This document shows, piece by piece, positions 33,970 to 42,565 of a stretch of 42,632 nt of DNA (the first letter of the stretch is position 1; each line of letters opens with the position of its first letter). The DNA is from Vibrio ostreicida. GTDB lineage: Bacteria; Pseudomonadota; Gammaproteobacteria; Enterobacterales; Vibrionaceae. The notes beneath the pieces were generated by a model. The model was not told the DNA's origin. It searched no databases and was given only the letters and a program-made list of their open reading frames with translations. A program made the position numbers and the translations under genes. The stretch covers positions 1-42,632 of the forward strand of contig NZ_JABEYA020000025.1 in assembly GCF_013074385.2 (NCBI RefSeq), read 5' to 3'.

Positions 33970-35277
33970 TTAAATCAGTAAACCGCCAAAGGTAAAGCCG
34001 AGTGCGACGGCCGATACAATCGTGACCACTCCCGGGATAAAGAATGGATGGTTAAACACATACTGACCAATACGGGTGGAGCCGGTGTCATCCATTTCGA
34101 CGGCGGCGAGTAAAGTCGGGTACGTGGGGAGAACAAACAAGGCACTCACGGCAGCAAACGACGCCACTGCGGTTAAAGGGGCAACGCCAATGGCTAAAGC
34201 GGCTGGCATGAGAGCCACGGTCGTTGCGCCTTGTGAATACAACAGCATCGAAGCAAAAAATAGAATAATCGCCAGCATCCAAGGGTAATCTGTCAGCAAA
34301 GAACCCGCGACTTGCTTGATCTCTTCGACATGGGCATTGACGAAGGTAGACCCGAGCCAAGCGACCCCCAACACACAGATACAGGCGGTCATGCCGGATC
34401 GAAAGGTGGTGGCATTAGCAATGGCTGAGGCGTCGATTTTTGTGATCACCACAATGGCGGCGGCCGCGGTCAGCATCACTGTCATGATGGCTTCATTTCG
34501 GCCCAGAGCGGGATCGGTAATGAGACCGACAGACGACGAAATGGCAGCAGCGTAGCCAACAACGAACACGATGGCCGCCAGAAATAAATAGGTAGCGGTT
34601 TTCGCGGTGGGCAACAGCGTGCGTTGCATGGGAGATCTCTGCGTAACGAGACCTTTTTCCAATCGTTGCTGATAAACCGGATCTTGGCTGAGCTCGGGCC
34701 CGATAAAATTGGCCACCAAAGCGCCTATCATACATGCAATGAACGAGGTGGGGATGCACACCGCGAGCAGGGTCAGATAATCGACGCCCATCGGCGCCAA
34801 CATCGCTGAAAATGCGACGACTGCCGCAGAAATCGGCGACGCAGTAATGGCAATTTGCGATGCGACCACAGCAATCGATAAGGGCCGAGAGGGTCTCACG
34901 CCTTGGCCTTTCGCCACTTCTGCAATGACAGGTAAGGTCGAAAAGGCGGTATGGCCAGTGCCTGCCATCAAGGTCATCACAAAGGTGACGATCGGGGCAT
35001 AGAAAGTAATCCGTTCAGGGTGTTTACGTAAAAAATCTTCGGCGAGCTGAACCAGCCAATCCATTCCTCCAGCGACTTGCATCGCTGCGATGGCGGTGAT
35101 CACCGACATAATAATCAAAATAACATCAATAGGAATGAATGCTTGACTGGTGGGTACGCTGAGGACGAGAGACAACACCATGACACCGGCACCACCCGCC
35201 AACCCGATGCCGATGCCTCCAATCCTTGCACCAATAAATATAAACAGCAGTACGACGACCAGTTCAACGACAAGCAT
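33970..35277 (-). CDS. dcuA: Anaerobic C4-dicarboxylate transporter DcuA
   Basis: A 435-residue inner-membrane antiporter for aspartate, fumarate, malate and succinate. The opening MLVVELVVVLLFIFIGARIG, then IMSVITAIAAMQVAGGMDWLV, and the central SRPLSIAVVASQIAITASPI are characteristic of the DcuA/DcuB family and closest to DcuA. About ten hydrophobic helices are visible. It lies 130 bp downstream of aspA on the same strand, as in E. coli, so together they bring in aspartate, release ammonia and export or use fumarate. A terminator between the two suggests that dcuA is partly independent or expressed by read-through. Confidence 0.92.
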   Translation of the reverse strand: MLVVELVVVLLFIFIGARIGGIGIGLAGGAGVMVLSLVLSVPTSQAFIPIDVILIIMSVITAIAAMQVAGGMDWLVQLAEDFLRKHPERITFYAPIVTFVMTLMAGTGHTAFSTLPVIAEVAKGQGVRPSRPLSIAVVASQIAITASPISAAVVAFSAMLAPMGVDYLTLLAVCIPTSFIACMIGALVANFIGPELSQDPVYQQRLEKGLVTQRSPMQRTLLPTAKTATYLFLAAIVFVVGYAAAISSSVGLITDPALGRNEAIMTVMLTAAAAIVVITKIDASAIANATTFRSGMTACICVLGVAWLGSTFVNAHVEEIKQVAGSLLTDYPWMLAIILFFASMLLYSQGATTVALMPAALAIGVAPLTAVASFAAVSALFVLPTYPTLLAAVEMDDTGSTRIGQYVFNHPFFIPGVVTIVSAVALGFTFGGLLI

Positions 35278-35380
35278 GATGGAGACCTCTTAATGTTAAC
35301 TTTAGTGATGGACATATCTAGGTGGCTTTTTGAAAGACGGATAAGGCCATATTGATAACGTGGTTAATGGTTTGGCGGCC

Positions 35381-35402
35381 AAAAAAAGGCCCCTTGGGGC
35401 CT
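35381..35402 (-). terminator. Rho-independent terminator between aspA and dcuA
   Basis: A compact perfect stem AGGCCCC / GGGGCCT around TT is followed on the minus strand by seven T. It starts seven bases past the aspA stop. Its position inside the aspA-dcuA pair suggests partial termination. Confidence 0.85.
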
Positions 35403-35408
35403 CTTTTA

Positions 35409-36860
35409 TTATTGGTAACGTTTTGCTTTGTATTGCGGATGCATAAAGTTATCGGCGTTGAGGATGTCATCGAGTTGCGCCTCGGTAAGCAAGCCGCGTT
35501 CAAGAACCACTTCGCGAACACTTTTGCCAGTCTCAGCACAAATTTTGCCGACGATATCGCCCTCATGGTGGCCAATGTACGGATTCAGATACGTGACGAT
35601 ACCGATCGAATTGTACACATAGTTCTCACAGGTTTCCTTATTCACCGTGATGCCATCAATACACTTGTCACGCAGGTTAATACAGGCATTCGACAGTAAC
35701 GAAATCGACTCAAACATGCTTTGCGCGATCACAGGCTCCATTACATTAAGCTGTAACTGGCCGCCTTCGGCAGCAAATGAAATCGTATTGTCGTTGCCGA
35801 GTACTTTAAAACAAACCTGATTGACCACTTCTGGGATCACTGGGTTCACTTTCGCGGGCATAATAGACGAACCCGCCTGCAACTCAGGTAAGTTGAGTTC
35901 ATTTAGACCCGAACGGGGCCCAGAAGACAGTAAGCGCAGATCATTACAAATCTTAGACAACTTGACTGCCAGTCGCTTGAGGGCACCATGGGCCATCACG
36001 TAAGCACCACAGTCAGAGGTCGCTTCAATGAGATCTTCGGCAGCCACGACGTCCAAACCAGTGACTTCAGCGAGATGTTTGACCGCCAGTTGCTGGTAAC
36101 CTTGTGCGGCATTGAGCCCTGTACCGATGGCAGTCGCCCCTAGGTTTATCTCAAGTAACAGCTTTGACGTGTACTCAAGCGCGCGAATTTCCTCATTGAG
36201 CGTCACCGACCAAGCATGAAACTCCTGACCTACCGTCATAGGTACGGCGTCCTGAAGTTGGGTACGGCCCATTTTCAGAATATCTTTGAATTCCTGACTC
36301 TTGAGTTTAAAAGCCCCTTTTAAGTACTCAATCGATTCAATCAGCGTATGGATACTGTTGTAAACCGCAATCCGAAAACCGGTTGGGTAAGCACAGTTGG
36401 TCGATTGGCTTTTGTTGACGTGGTCATTTGGGTTAATAAATTCGTACTGGCCTTTTTCTTTGCCCATCAGCTCCAATGCAACGTTCGCGATCACTTCATT
36501 GGTATTCATATTAACGGAAGTACCGGCGCCGCCCTGAAAAACATCGGAAGGGAATTGGTCCATACATTTACCTGTTTCCAGGATCAAATCACAAGCTTGC
36601 ACAATGTAGTTGGCGACGTCTTTAGGCACAACACCCAATTCTTTGTTTGCTAATGTGGCGGCTTTTTTGGTCATCACCATACCACGAACAAATTCAGGTA
36701 CGTCGGAGATGGTCACATTGGAAATATTAAAGTTTTCAACGGCACGCAGAGTGTGAATGCCGTAATAAGCGTCGACGGGCACGTGGCGCTCGCCAAGCAA
36801 GTCATGTTCGATACGCGTAGCAGAGGTAACTGTAGTTAGGGTATCAGTTAGGGTAGCCAT
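35409..36860 (-). CDS. aspA: Aspartate ammonia-lyase
   Basis: Splits aspartate to fumarate and ammonia, feeding fumarate respiration. A 483-residue member of the fumarase/aspartase superfamily, with RIEHDLLGERHVPVDAYYGI, GGAGTSVNMNTNEVIAN, TNCAYPTGFR, MGRTQLQDAVPMTVGQEF and the signature loop GSSIMPAKVNPVIPE, whose first serine is catalytic. I prefer the ATG at 36860 (AAGGA seven bases upstream) over the GTG one codon earlier. Gene order aspA-dcuA with divergent fxsA is as in enterobacteria. Confidence 0.97.
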   Translation of the reverse strand: MATLTDTLTTVTSATRIEHDLLGERHVPVDAYYGIHTLRAVENFNISNVTISDVPEFVRGMVMTKKAATLANKELGVVPKDVANYIVQACDLILETGKCMDQFPSDVFQGGAGTSVNMNTNEVIANVALELMGKEKGQYEFINPNDHVNKSQSTNCAYPTGFRIAVYNSIHTLIESIEYLKGAFKLKSQEFKDILKMGRTQLQDAVPMTVGQEFHAWSVTLNEEIRALEYTSKLLLEINLGATAIGTGLNAAQGYQQLAVKHLAEVTGLDVVAAEDLIEATSDCGAYVMAHGALKRLAVKLSKICNDLRLLSSGPRSGLNELNLPELQAGSSIMPAKVNPVIPEVVNQVCFKVLGNDNTISFAAEGGQLQLNVMEPVIAQSMFESISLLSNACINLRDKCIDGITVNKETCENYVYNSIGIVTYLNPYIGHHEGDIVGKICAETGKSVREVVLERGLLTEAQLDDILNADNFMHPQYKAKRYQ

Positions 36861-37176
36861 CACAGGATCCTTAGATAATTATTCTGATGATAAAGTAAAG
36901 TGCTAGCCATTCTGTATTGTAAGAATCCATTCGTCAGAATTTTTGGCTGTAAAATCCGTCCTGACTTATGCGCCCCATAATACGTGACTTCGTGGATAAA
37001 AATAGTAGCTTGATCAACTTTTTTGTTTTTGAACGGTGAAAGTTTTGCAAGTTATTAATACGCGCAGAAAGGACTCTGGCTAGTGGGGCGCTCATGAGGG
37101 CGTTGTGCTTTTTTCACGCTTTCGTTTGAGCTTCACCAAGCTTTGGCTTTACACTAAACCAAACAAAGGAGCGCGT
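36861..37176. promoter_or_regulatory. Divergent aspA / fxsA promoter region
   Basis: A 316-bp spacer that must hold both promoters. A candidate for fxsA is TTGAAC (37029-37034), an 18-bp spacer and TATTAA (37053-37058). TTGAT followed by a poor second half lies near 37011-37024 and could be a weak FNR-type site, but the match is incomplete. An upstream in-frame ATG at 37105 would extend fxsA by 24 residues, which I reject. Confidence 0.35.
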
Positions 37177-37644
37177 GTGTTTTTGATCATATTATTGATG
37201 TTTATTTGTATTCCCCTGATTGAAATAGGTCTGTTTATTTCTGTTGGGGGGTATCTTGGCGTGTGGTCAACCATTGGCTTGGTGCTACTCACTGCGATTG
37301 TTGGGGCGTCTTTGGTCCGAAGTCAGGGTTTACAAACCCTGATGTCGGTACAAGATCGCTTACAGCAAGGCGAATTACCCGCTCAGCAAATCGTTGAAGG
37401 CGTCATGCTTGCCGCCGCTGGCGTGTTACTGTTGGTGCCCGGCTTTATGACCGATGTGCTTGGGATGTTGGTTTTATTACCTGCACCACGTGCGGCTCTG
37501 GCAGCGCTTCTGATGCGTAAAGTGGCCTTAGGAGGGCAGTTTGGTGGGCGTCACTTTGACCCGTCCGGTGACAACACCTTTGAAGGTGAATACCACCGCA
37601 CAGACGACAAAGACGACAAAGATGATGACCATCGTCTTAACTAG
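37177..37644 (+). CDS. fxsA: FxsA family membrane protein
   Basis: A 155-residue inner-membrane protein of the FxsA (SuzE) family. E. coli FxsA, when overproduced, relieves phage T7 exclusion by F plasmids; its normal role is unknown. It has hydrophobic segments at about residues 2-20, 27-45 and 75-105 with ICIPLIEIGLFISVGGYLG, IVGASLVRSQGL and LLLVPGFMTDVLGMLVLLP. An acidic/basic tail follows, ending in a run of Asp and Lys (DDKDDKDDDH). I chose the GTG at 37177 because AAAGGAG stands five bases before it and the family starts at this hydrophobic helix. It is divergent from aspA. Confidence 0.9.
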   Translation: MFLIILLMFICIPLIEIGLFISVGGYLGVWSTIGLVLLTAIVGASLVRSQGLQTLMSVQDRLQQGELPAQQIVEGVMLAAAGVLLLVPGFMTDVLGMLVLLPAPRAALAALLMRKVALGGQFGGRHFDPSGDNTFEGEYHRTDDKDDKDDDHRLN

Positions 37645-37991
37645 TTATGTCGAGTGAAAATCCTCCGTTCTTAAGGCGCTAAACAGCGCTTTTTTTGAAC
37701 GATATTTCATTGTTTTCTACTATTTCTCATGGTTATTTAAACTCAAATAAGATCAAAGTATTAAGCTCAATCGTGAAAAATCCGTTTCATCTTATGTTTA
37801 AACTTTGATTTTCCTCTAAGTATTCATCATAGCTATGAGATGTAAATCTCATTGTCATTGAATGTTATTTTTTGTTTCACAAAAAAGATAAACACTTGTC
37901 GTGCTTTATAAGTCTTTTCTCAACAAGAAAGGTGATTTTGAACGCGCTTTCTAAAACCTACATACATGGAAAGCGAGGCAAGGTGGATATA
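37645..37991. promoter_or_regulatory. Spacer between fxsA and the secreted nuclease gene
   Basis: A 347-bp AT-rich stretch holding the fxsA terminator and the promoter of the nuclease gene. Apart from the hairpin I see no recognisable gene. The nuclease reading frame is open back to 37872, but the signal peptide begins at 37992. Confidence 0.4.
37673..37697 (+). terminator. Rho-independent terminator of fxsA
   Basis: A stem AGGCGCT / AGCGCTT around AAAC (one G-T pair) is followed by six more T, about 30 bp past the fxsA stop. Confidence 0.85.
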
Positions 37992-40589
37992 ATGAAAAAA
38001 AAACTCACTCCAACTTTACTTGCAGCAGTGGTCGCAAGTGTTCTATCTGTGCCGGCTACGGCGGAGATCGTGATTTCTCAGTACGTTGAAGGCAGCAGCT
38101 ACAACAAAGCGATTGAGCTGGCCAATACGAGTGACTCGGCTGTGTCACTGGATGGTTATGCGCTGGCTAAATCCGCCAATGGCGCTGGCGAGTGGGCCAG
38201 CCAGCTACCACTGGATGGCCGTGTTCTTGCCGCCAACAGTGTTCTGGTTGTGGGCCACACCAATGCCAATGACGGTATTAAAGCCGTCACTGACATACCG
38301 GATGACTCGGTCACCAACTTTAATGGCAACGACCCATTGGCCCTACTCAAAGACGGCAACGTTCAGGATGTATTGGGTAGCATGGGAGGATCAAACTTTG
38401 CCAAAGACACCACCTTGGTTCGCCATGCCAATGCAATGACTCCTTCTGCGACCTTTAATCCGAGTCAATGGGGATCGCTAGAGAAAGACAACATCGAAGG
38501 GTTAGGCATGATTGACGGTGGACAAGCACCCGAGCCGTTTGCGTGCCAACAAAATGGCCAAGAGCCCGTGTTTACCTCGATTCAAGAGATTCAGGGAGAG
38601 GGAGACACTTCACCTTATATTGATGGCTACCCTTACATCACAGAGCAAGACTTTTTCGTCAAGGGTGTGGTCAGTGCGGTGACCACCGATCTCACCCAAG
38701 GTTTTTACCTTCAGGCGCTCAGCGACGATGGTAACCCGAACACCTCAGAAGGTCTGTTTATTTCGACTCGCCAGTCAAGCTCGGACCTCAAGCCCGGTGA
38801 TGTGGTGTGCGTCAAAGGCAAAGTGGAAGAAAGCTACAACCTGACACAACTGAAAGTCGAAAACAATCAGTGGATCAAGCAAGGGGAACAAGCTGCGCCA
38901 GCCGCAACGGCGATCGAAATACATGCGAGCGATGCTAATTTTGACCAAACATTAGAACGTTACGAAGGCATGTTAGTGAAAACCGTACAAGCCTTGGATA
39001 TGCGAGTGACTCGTACCTTTGGCCGCGACTATGCCGCGCGTCGCAACAACATGGTGCTTTCACAGGGCCGCATCAATATGCACCCTAACCAAAAGTTTGC
39101 CGCAGGCTCCGAACAAGCCAAGCAACAAAGTACAGACAACGCCCAGCGTCGACTATTTGTAGAATCGGATGTCAAAGCGCCCGATGGCTCTATCCCTTAT
39201 TACCCGCAGTTTGCTCGCACCGATATCGATCAGAATGGTTCAACAGAAGATTACATCCGCATTGATGATACCGTGGTGGGTCTGGAAGGGGTACTGAGTT
39301 ACAGTTACGGTGATTACCGTCTGATTACCACCAATACACTGACCAACGAAAACTTTATTCATAACGATCCTCGCACCGACACCATCAAGATTAAGAAAGG
39401 TGATTTGCGTGTGGCGACCTTCAACGTACTCAACTACTTCAATTCTCCTTTTGGTGGCGACACTAACCCTCATGGCAGCAATCGCGGCGCCAAGAGTTAT
39501 GAAGAATTTGAAGTACAGCAAGCCAAGATTGTGAACGCCATCCTACGTCTTGATGCTGACATCATTGGTTTGATGGAAATTGAAAACAACGGCTTTGGCA
39601 GTAGTGGCGCGATCCGTCAGCTTGTCGAACAACTCAATCACGGTATAGCTAAAGCCAAAGACCGTTATGAGTTTGTCGCTGTCGACAGCAATGGCGATAA
39701 GGTTATTGATGAAAACGACTACATTGGCACAGATGCGATCACGACAGGTGTTCTGTATCGACCAAAAGTCGTGAAGTTGACCCAAAATCGTGTGATTGCG
39801 ATGCCGAGCCAGCAGGCGCCAGAGGTGTTCGACGATCAAGGCAAGGTGATTGAAGATGGTAAGAACTACCAGCGAGATTCATTGGCTCCAACCTTCAAGG
39901 TCAAAGGAACTAAACAGAGTCTGACGGTTGCAGTTAACCACCTTAAATCAAAAGGCTCAAAGTGTTGGGAAGATGCGGCATCGATTGAGCAAGGGGGACA
40001 AAACGGCGAAGATAGTGATCAACAAGGTGCTTGTGAAAACTTCCGAGTGGCGGCGGCGGTAGCGTTGGGTGACGCTCTAAAAGACATGAAAGGCCACAAA
40101 ATTATCTTGGGTGATTTAAACGCCTACGGTAAAGAAGATCCGATGCTGATATTGACGGACTACTCGCAGAAGAAATACGGCAAGTCCATCAAAGCGGCGC
40201 GCAATACCTATATTAATGGCGTGGAGCAGTTTGGTGATAATGGCAAGCTCATTAACCATAGCTACAACTATATTAATGTGGTGGCGGCAAAGCACCCAGA
40301 TAGCTGGAGCTTCTCTTACAATGATGAAGTCGGTGCGCTTGACCACCTATTGATCAGCCCGAGCCTCAAGAATCACGTGGTTGACGCGACCGATTGGCAC
40401 ATCAATGGGGGCGAATCCACCTTGATGGATTATAGCCAGCAATATTCCGGAGATTTGCCGAAATACCAAGATCACTACCGCTCGTCGGATCACGATCCAG
40501 CGGTACTAGAGCTCAATATGGCAGGTTCATTGGGCTTTATGGCACTCGGTTCTTTATTTGGTCTAGGGCTGTGGCGTCGTCGTAAATAG
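37992..40589 (+). CDS. ExeM/NucH family extracellular endonuclease (Xds-like)
   Basis: An 865-residue secreted DNase. A signal peptide (MKKKLTPTLLAAVVASVLSV, cleavage near ATA-E) leads to a lamin-tail domain at about 24-140 (ISQYVEGSSYNKAIELANTS). An OB-fold domain follows at about 215-310, then an endonuclease/exonuclease/phosphatase domain at about 470-830 with FNVLNYF, LMEIENNG, NHLKSKGSKC, LGDLNAYG, LDHLLIS and the catalytic SSDHDP. The C-terminus (GSLGFMALGSLFGLGLWRRRK) is a GlyGly-CTERM-type tripartite tail processed by rhombosortase. Relatives include V. cholerae Xds and Shewanella ExeM, which use extracellular DNA as nutrient and loosen biofilms. I chose the ATG at 37992, with AAGGTGG five bases upstream. 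Confidence 0.93.
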   Translation: MKKKLTPTLLAAVVASVLSVPATAEIVISQYVEGSSYNKAIELANTSDSAVSLDGYALAKSANGAGEWASQLPLDGRVLAANSVLVVGHTNANDGIKAVTDIPDDSVTNFNGNDPLALLKDGNVQDVLGSMGGSNFAKDTTLVRHANAMTPSATFNPSQWGSLEKDNIEGLGMIDGGQAPEPFACQQNGQEPVFTSIQEIQGEGDTSPYIDGYPYITEQDFFVKGVVSAVTTDLTQGFYLQALSDDGNPNTSEGLFISTRQSSSDLKPGDVVCVKGKVEESYNLTQLKVENNQWIKQGEQAAPAATAIEIHASDANFDQTLERYEGMLVKTVQALDMRVTRTFGRDYAARRNNMVLSQGRINMHPNQKFAAGSEQAKQQSTDNAQRRLFVESDVKAPDGSIPYYPQFARTDIDQNGSTEDYIRIDDTVVGLEGVLSYSYGDYRLITTNTLTNENFIHNDPRTDTIKIKKGDLRVATFNVLNYFNSPFGGDTNPHGSNRGAKSYEEFEVQQAKIVNAILRLDADIIGLMEIENNGFGSSGAIRQLVEQLNHGIAKAKDRYEFVAVDSNGDKVIDENDYIGTDAITTGVLYRPKVVKLTQNRVIAMPSQQAPEVFDDQGKVIEDGKNYQRDSLAPTFKVKGTKQSLTVAVNHLKSKGSKCWEDAASIEQGGQNGEDSDQQGACENFRVAAAVALGDALKDMKGHKIILGDLNAYGKEDPMLILTDYSQKKYGKSIKAARNTYINGVEQFGDNGKLINHSYNYINVVAAKHPDSWSFSYNDEVGALDHLLISPSLKNHVVDATDWHINGGESTLMDYSQQYSGDLPKYQDHYRSSDHDPAVLELNMAGSLGFMALGSLFGLGLWRRRK

Positions 40590-40621
40590 GGCTAGGCACA
40601 ACATCAGACTATAAACATAAT

Positions 40622-40655
40622 AAAAAAACCGCCACACAATGTGGCGGTTTTTTTA
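40622..40655. terminator. Strong bidirectional terminator after the nuclease gene
   Basis: A perfect 14-bp stem (AAAAAAACCGCCAC / GTGGCGGTTTTTTT, five-base loop) with T runs on both strands. It serves the convergent nuclease and lipoprotein genes and overlaps the lipoprotein stop codon. Confidence 0.92.
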
Positions 40656-41030
40656 TTCGTAAATATTGGTGGGAATTTCAGTTTCACAGCGATTCATATC
40701 GTAATCGTAGGTGGCGCCGTCTCTACCCCGGAAAGCAAGCCGCACAATCATGCCACGATCCACATACCAGCGCAGGTCTTCACAGGCATAACGATAACTC
40801 AACTCATTGATATGCACTCTATTCCATCGGTAACGACCAGAAAGGTAATCGGAGTAGTAGATGACACCGCTGTCTAAGATCGAGAAGTTCTCAATGTCAG
40901 CAAAGTTTTGTTTGGCAGTCTCAATGGTTTCTTGGCTGGCGGTCGGCTTAAGTTCTTGAAGACTGGTGGTTTGGCAAGCGCTCAAAGCTAACGCTGAAAG
41001 ACACGCCACTGCGATGTGTTTTAGTTTCAT
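40653..41030 (-). CDS. Hypothetical small lipoprotein
   Basis: A 125-residue predicted lipoprotein that I do not recognise. The signal peptide MKLKHIAVACLSALALSAC ends in a lipobox (LSAC), giving a mature start at C19. The body has three tyrosine/arginine-rich stretches (VIYYSDYLSGRYRWNRVH, LSYRYACEDLRWYVDRG, YDYDMNRCETEI) and two further cysteines that may pair in the periplasm. Gln follows the lipid-bearing cysteine, so outer-membrane sorting is likely. It is convergent with the secreted nuclease gene and shares its terminator. Confidence 0.78.
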   Translation of the reverse strand: MKLKHIAVACLSALALSACQTTSLQELKPTASQETIETAKQNFADIENFSILDSGVIYYSDYLSGRYRWNRVHINELSYRYACEDLRWYVDRGMIVRLAFRGRDGATYDYDMNRCETEIPTNIYE

Positions 41031-41183
41031 TATTTTATTTTAATCCTGAATGTTTCTAAGGGCGGTGATTCTAATGATAAATTTAATCAATGTGTAGGTG
41101 TTAAACACTATCTTTATAAAGAAATGGGTTAATTTAGTGTTAATCAATAAATTTAGTCATTGCTAATGTGACCTATTTCAAGG

Positions 41184-41195
41184 GCCAAGATGGCC
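41184..41195 (+). repeat. GC-rich repeat, copy 1
   Basis: Copy 1 of GCCAAGATGGCC, itself a short inverted repeat (GCCA-AGAT-GGC). Its flanks (CAAGG on the left, AGGGCGA on the right) recur in inverted order around copy 2. Confidence 0.6.
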
Positions 41196-41346
41196 AGGGC
41201 GAACGCATGAACGTTATTTGCTCAATTAGAGTGTAAATATTGATCAATGGGTGAGTGGTATTTGAACACCGTAATCTCTTTTGTCGAACCGTTAAAAAGA
41301 AAGCTAATCTATTAGCTCAAATATTAAACACACGTGCGGTCGCCCT

Positions 41347-41358
41347 GCCAAGATGGCC
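41347..41358 (+). repeat. GC-rich repeat, copy 2
   Basis: Exact second copy of GCCAAGATGGCC, 163 bp from copy 1. Its flanks are TCGCCCT on the left and TTG on the right, which mirror those of copy 1. Confidence 0.6.
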
Positions 41359-41461
41359 TTGTGATTATAGTGTATATCTGGAGGGTATTATTTTATTGTA
41401 ATCATAAGCTTAGTCGATAATTGCGTCCGCTTGCCTTTTGATTAAAAAATAGTTTAAATAA

Positions 41462-41476
41462 ATGTAATAATTACAT
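41462..41476. promoter_or_regulatory. 15-bp perfect palindrome upstream of the TpsA-like gene
   Basis: ATGTAAT-A-ATTACAT is a perfect odd palindrome about 115 bp before the start codon of the TpsA-like gene. It is a candidate operator for an unidentified regulator, although chance palindromes are more common in AT-rich DNA. Confidence 0.35.
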
Positions 41477-41590
41477 ATCATACATGCCACTTTTAATACT
41501 TAACTTAACTATTGATTTATCAGCGCGGTTAATTTAGTGGCCGTCTCCTGCTGATGTCGTATTGTCTGTTAAAACAACGAAAACTGGCTA

Positions 41591-42565
41591 ATGAACATCC
41601 AATTCTTATCGATAAGTCGGGCCGCGGTCCGCCGTTCGCTCCATATTTTTCTCCTGCCTTTGTCTATTGGACTGGTCATATCTAATGCACAGGCCGATGT
41701 CAAAGGTGCTTTACTTGGCAGTGGGGCAGATAAACCCAAGGTGATTAAGACGCAGAGTAAATATTTGCTGAATATTGCTAAAGCGAATGACTATGGTATT
41801 TCGATCAACCGCCTGAGTGAGCTAGATACTCGAGGGAAAGTGCTGGTCTTAACCAATTCTTACCAAATCAACCCAAAACTCTCTGGGGCGCCAGCTCAAA
41901 CGATTGTGTTGGCGTTGGACAATCGTCATCAGGCAGACATTAAAGAAATTCGCGTTGAAGGGCGAGCAGCGGACGTGGTTTTGCTGGCTCCTAAAGGCAT
42001 TCGTTGTGACGGTTGTTCGGTGACGAATGCTGAGCGTGTCACGTTGGCGGCGGGCGAAGGCATTTATGAAAGCGGTGAACTAACTCAAGTTACCATGGCG
42101 TCAGGAGTCATCACCATTACCGGACAAGGCTTCTCAGCCAATCAAAGTAGTTTAGTTGATATTGCCGCTAGTCAAGTCGTGATTGATGGTCCATTTGATA
42201 CTAATATGAAGGGTCGCGTAGTGACCCGTGCTAACAGAGAGCGCAAAGAAATTGACCCAGCAGGCACGTTGGAGGTATCAAACGGTGATGTGCAGATCAT
42301 TGCGGGAGATAATGCGTTCCGTTACAGCGACCGTCAATCTGACGTGAGTTTTAAAACCTTTTCTGGCAGCGCACTGAAGTTAACCAAAAAAGCCAAAGTG
42401 ACGGTGGGGAATCTGCATCTAGAGTCGACTTATGAAAATGGCGTGGTTTCCATCGATGGGCAAATATTGACCAATGGTGCGTGGTCATATCTAGGTCGTT
42501 ATAACAATGAGTGTGAACACCAAACGACTTTGTCGTATCTTAATTACCAAGCGATTCTGTCGTAG
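41591..42565 (+). CDS. Short secreted protein resembling a TpsA (two-partner secretion) domain
   Basis: This 324-residue protein has a long signal peptide ending in ISNAQA (cleavage likely before D36). It then resembles the N-terminal secretion domain of filamentous-haemagglutinin-type exoproteins: LLNIAKANDYGISINRLSEL (about 59-78), KVLVLTNS, and LLAPKGIRCDGCSVTNAERV (131-150), equivalent to the NPNGI...CDGC segment with cysteines 139 and 142. VITITGQGFSANQSSLVDIA follows. TpsA proteins are normally thousands of residues long. Here a stop comes shortly after the domain, with no repeat region. It may be a domain-only exoprotein or the remainder of a larger gene. No TpsB transporter is visible before the window ends. 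A weak hairpin with T tract (42590-42615) follows. Confidence 0.65.
   Translation: MNIQFLSISRAAVRRSLHIFLLPLSIGLVISNAQADVKGALLGSGADKPKVIKTQSKYLLNIAKANDYGISINRLSELDTRGKVLVLTNSYQINPKLSGAPAQTIVLALDNRHQADIKEIRVEGRAADVVLLAPKGIRCDGCSVTNAERVTLAAGEGIYESGELTQVTMASGVITITGQGFSANQSSLVDIAASQVVIDGPFDTNMKGRVVTRANRERKEIDPAGTLEVSNGDVQIIAGDNAFRYSDRQSDVSFKTFSGSALKLTKKAKVTVGNLHLESTYENGVVSIDGQILTNGAWSYLGRYNNECEHQTTLSYLNYQAILS

Larger units (their letters stand above)
41031..41590. other. AT-rich 560-bp spacer with repeats
   Basis: No open frame or RNA gene is recognisable. The region is more AT-rich than its neighbours and carries two GC-rich copies of GCCAAGATGGCC (41184 and 41347) and a 15-bp palindrome at 41462. 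It probably contains the promoters of the lipoprotein gene and the TpsA-like gene, and its composition would suit H-NS binding. Confidence 0.5.

Noticed and set aside
37009..37024. Possible FNR site upstream of aspA and fxsA
   Set aside because: Only the TTGAT half is good. The second half does not match ATCAA.
37872..37991. N-terminal extension of the secreted nuclease from a TTG at 37872
   Set aside because: It would put 40 charged residues before a clear signal peptide. The ATG at 37992 has a good ribosome site.
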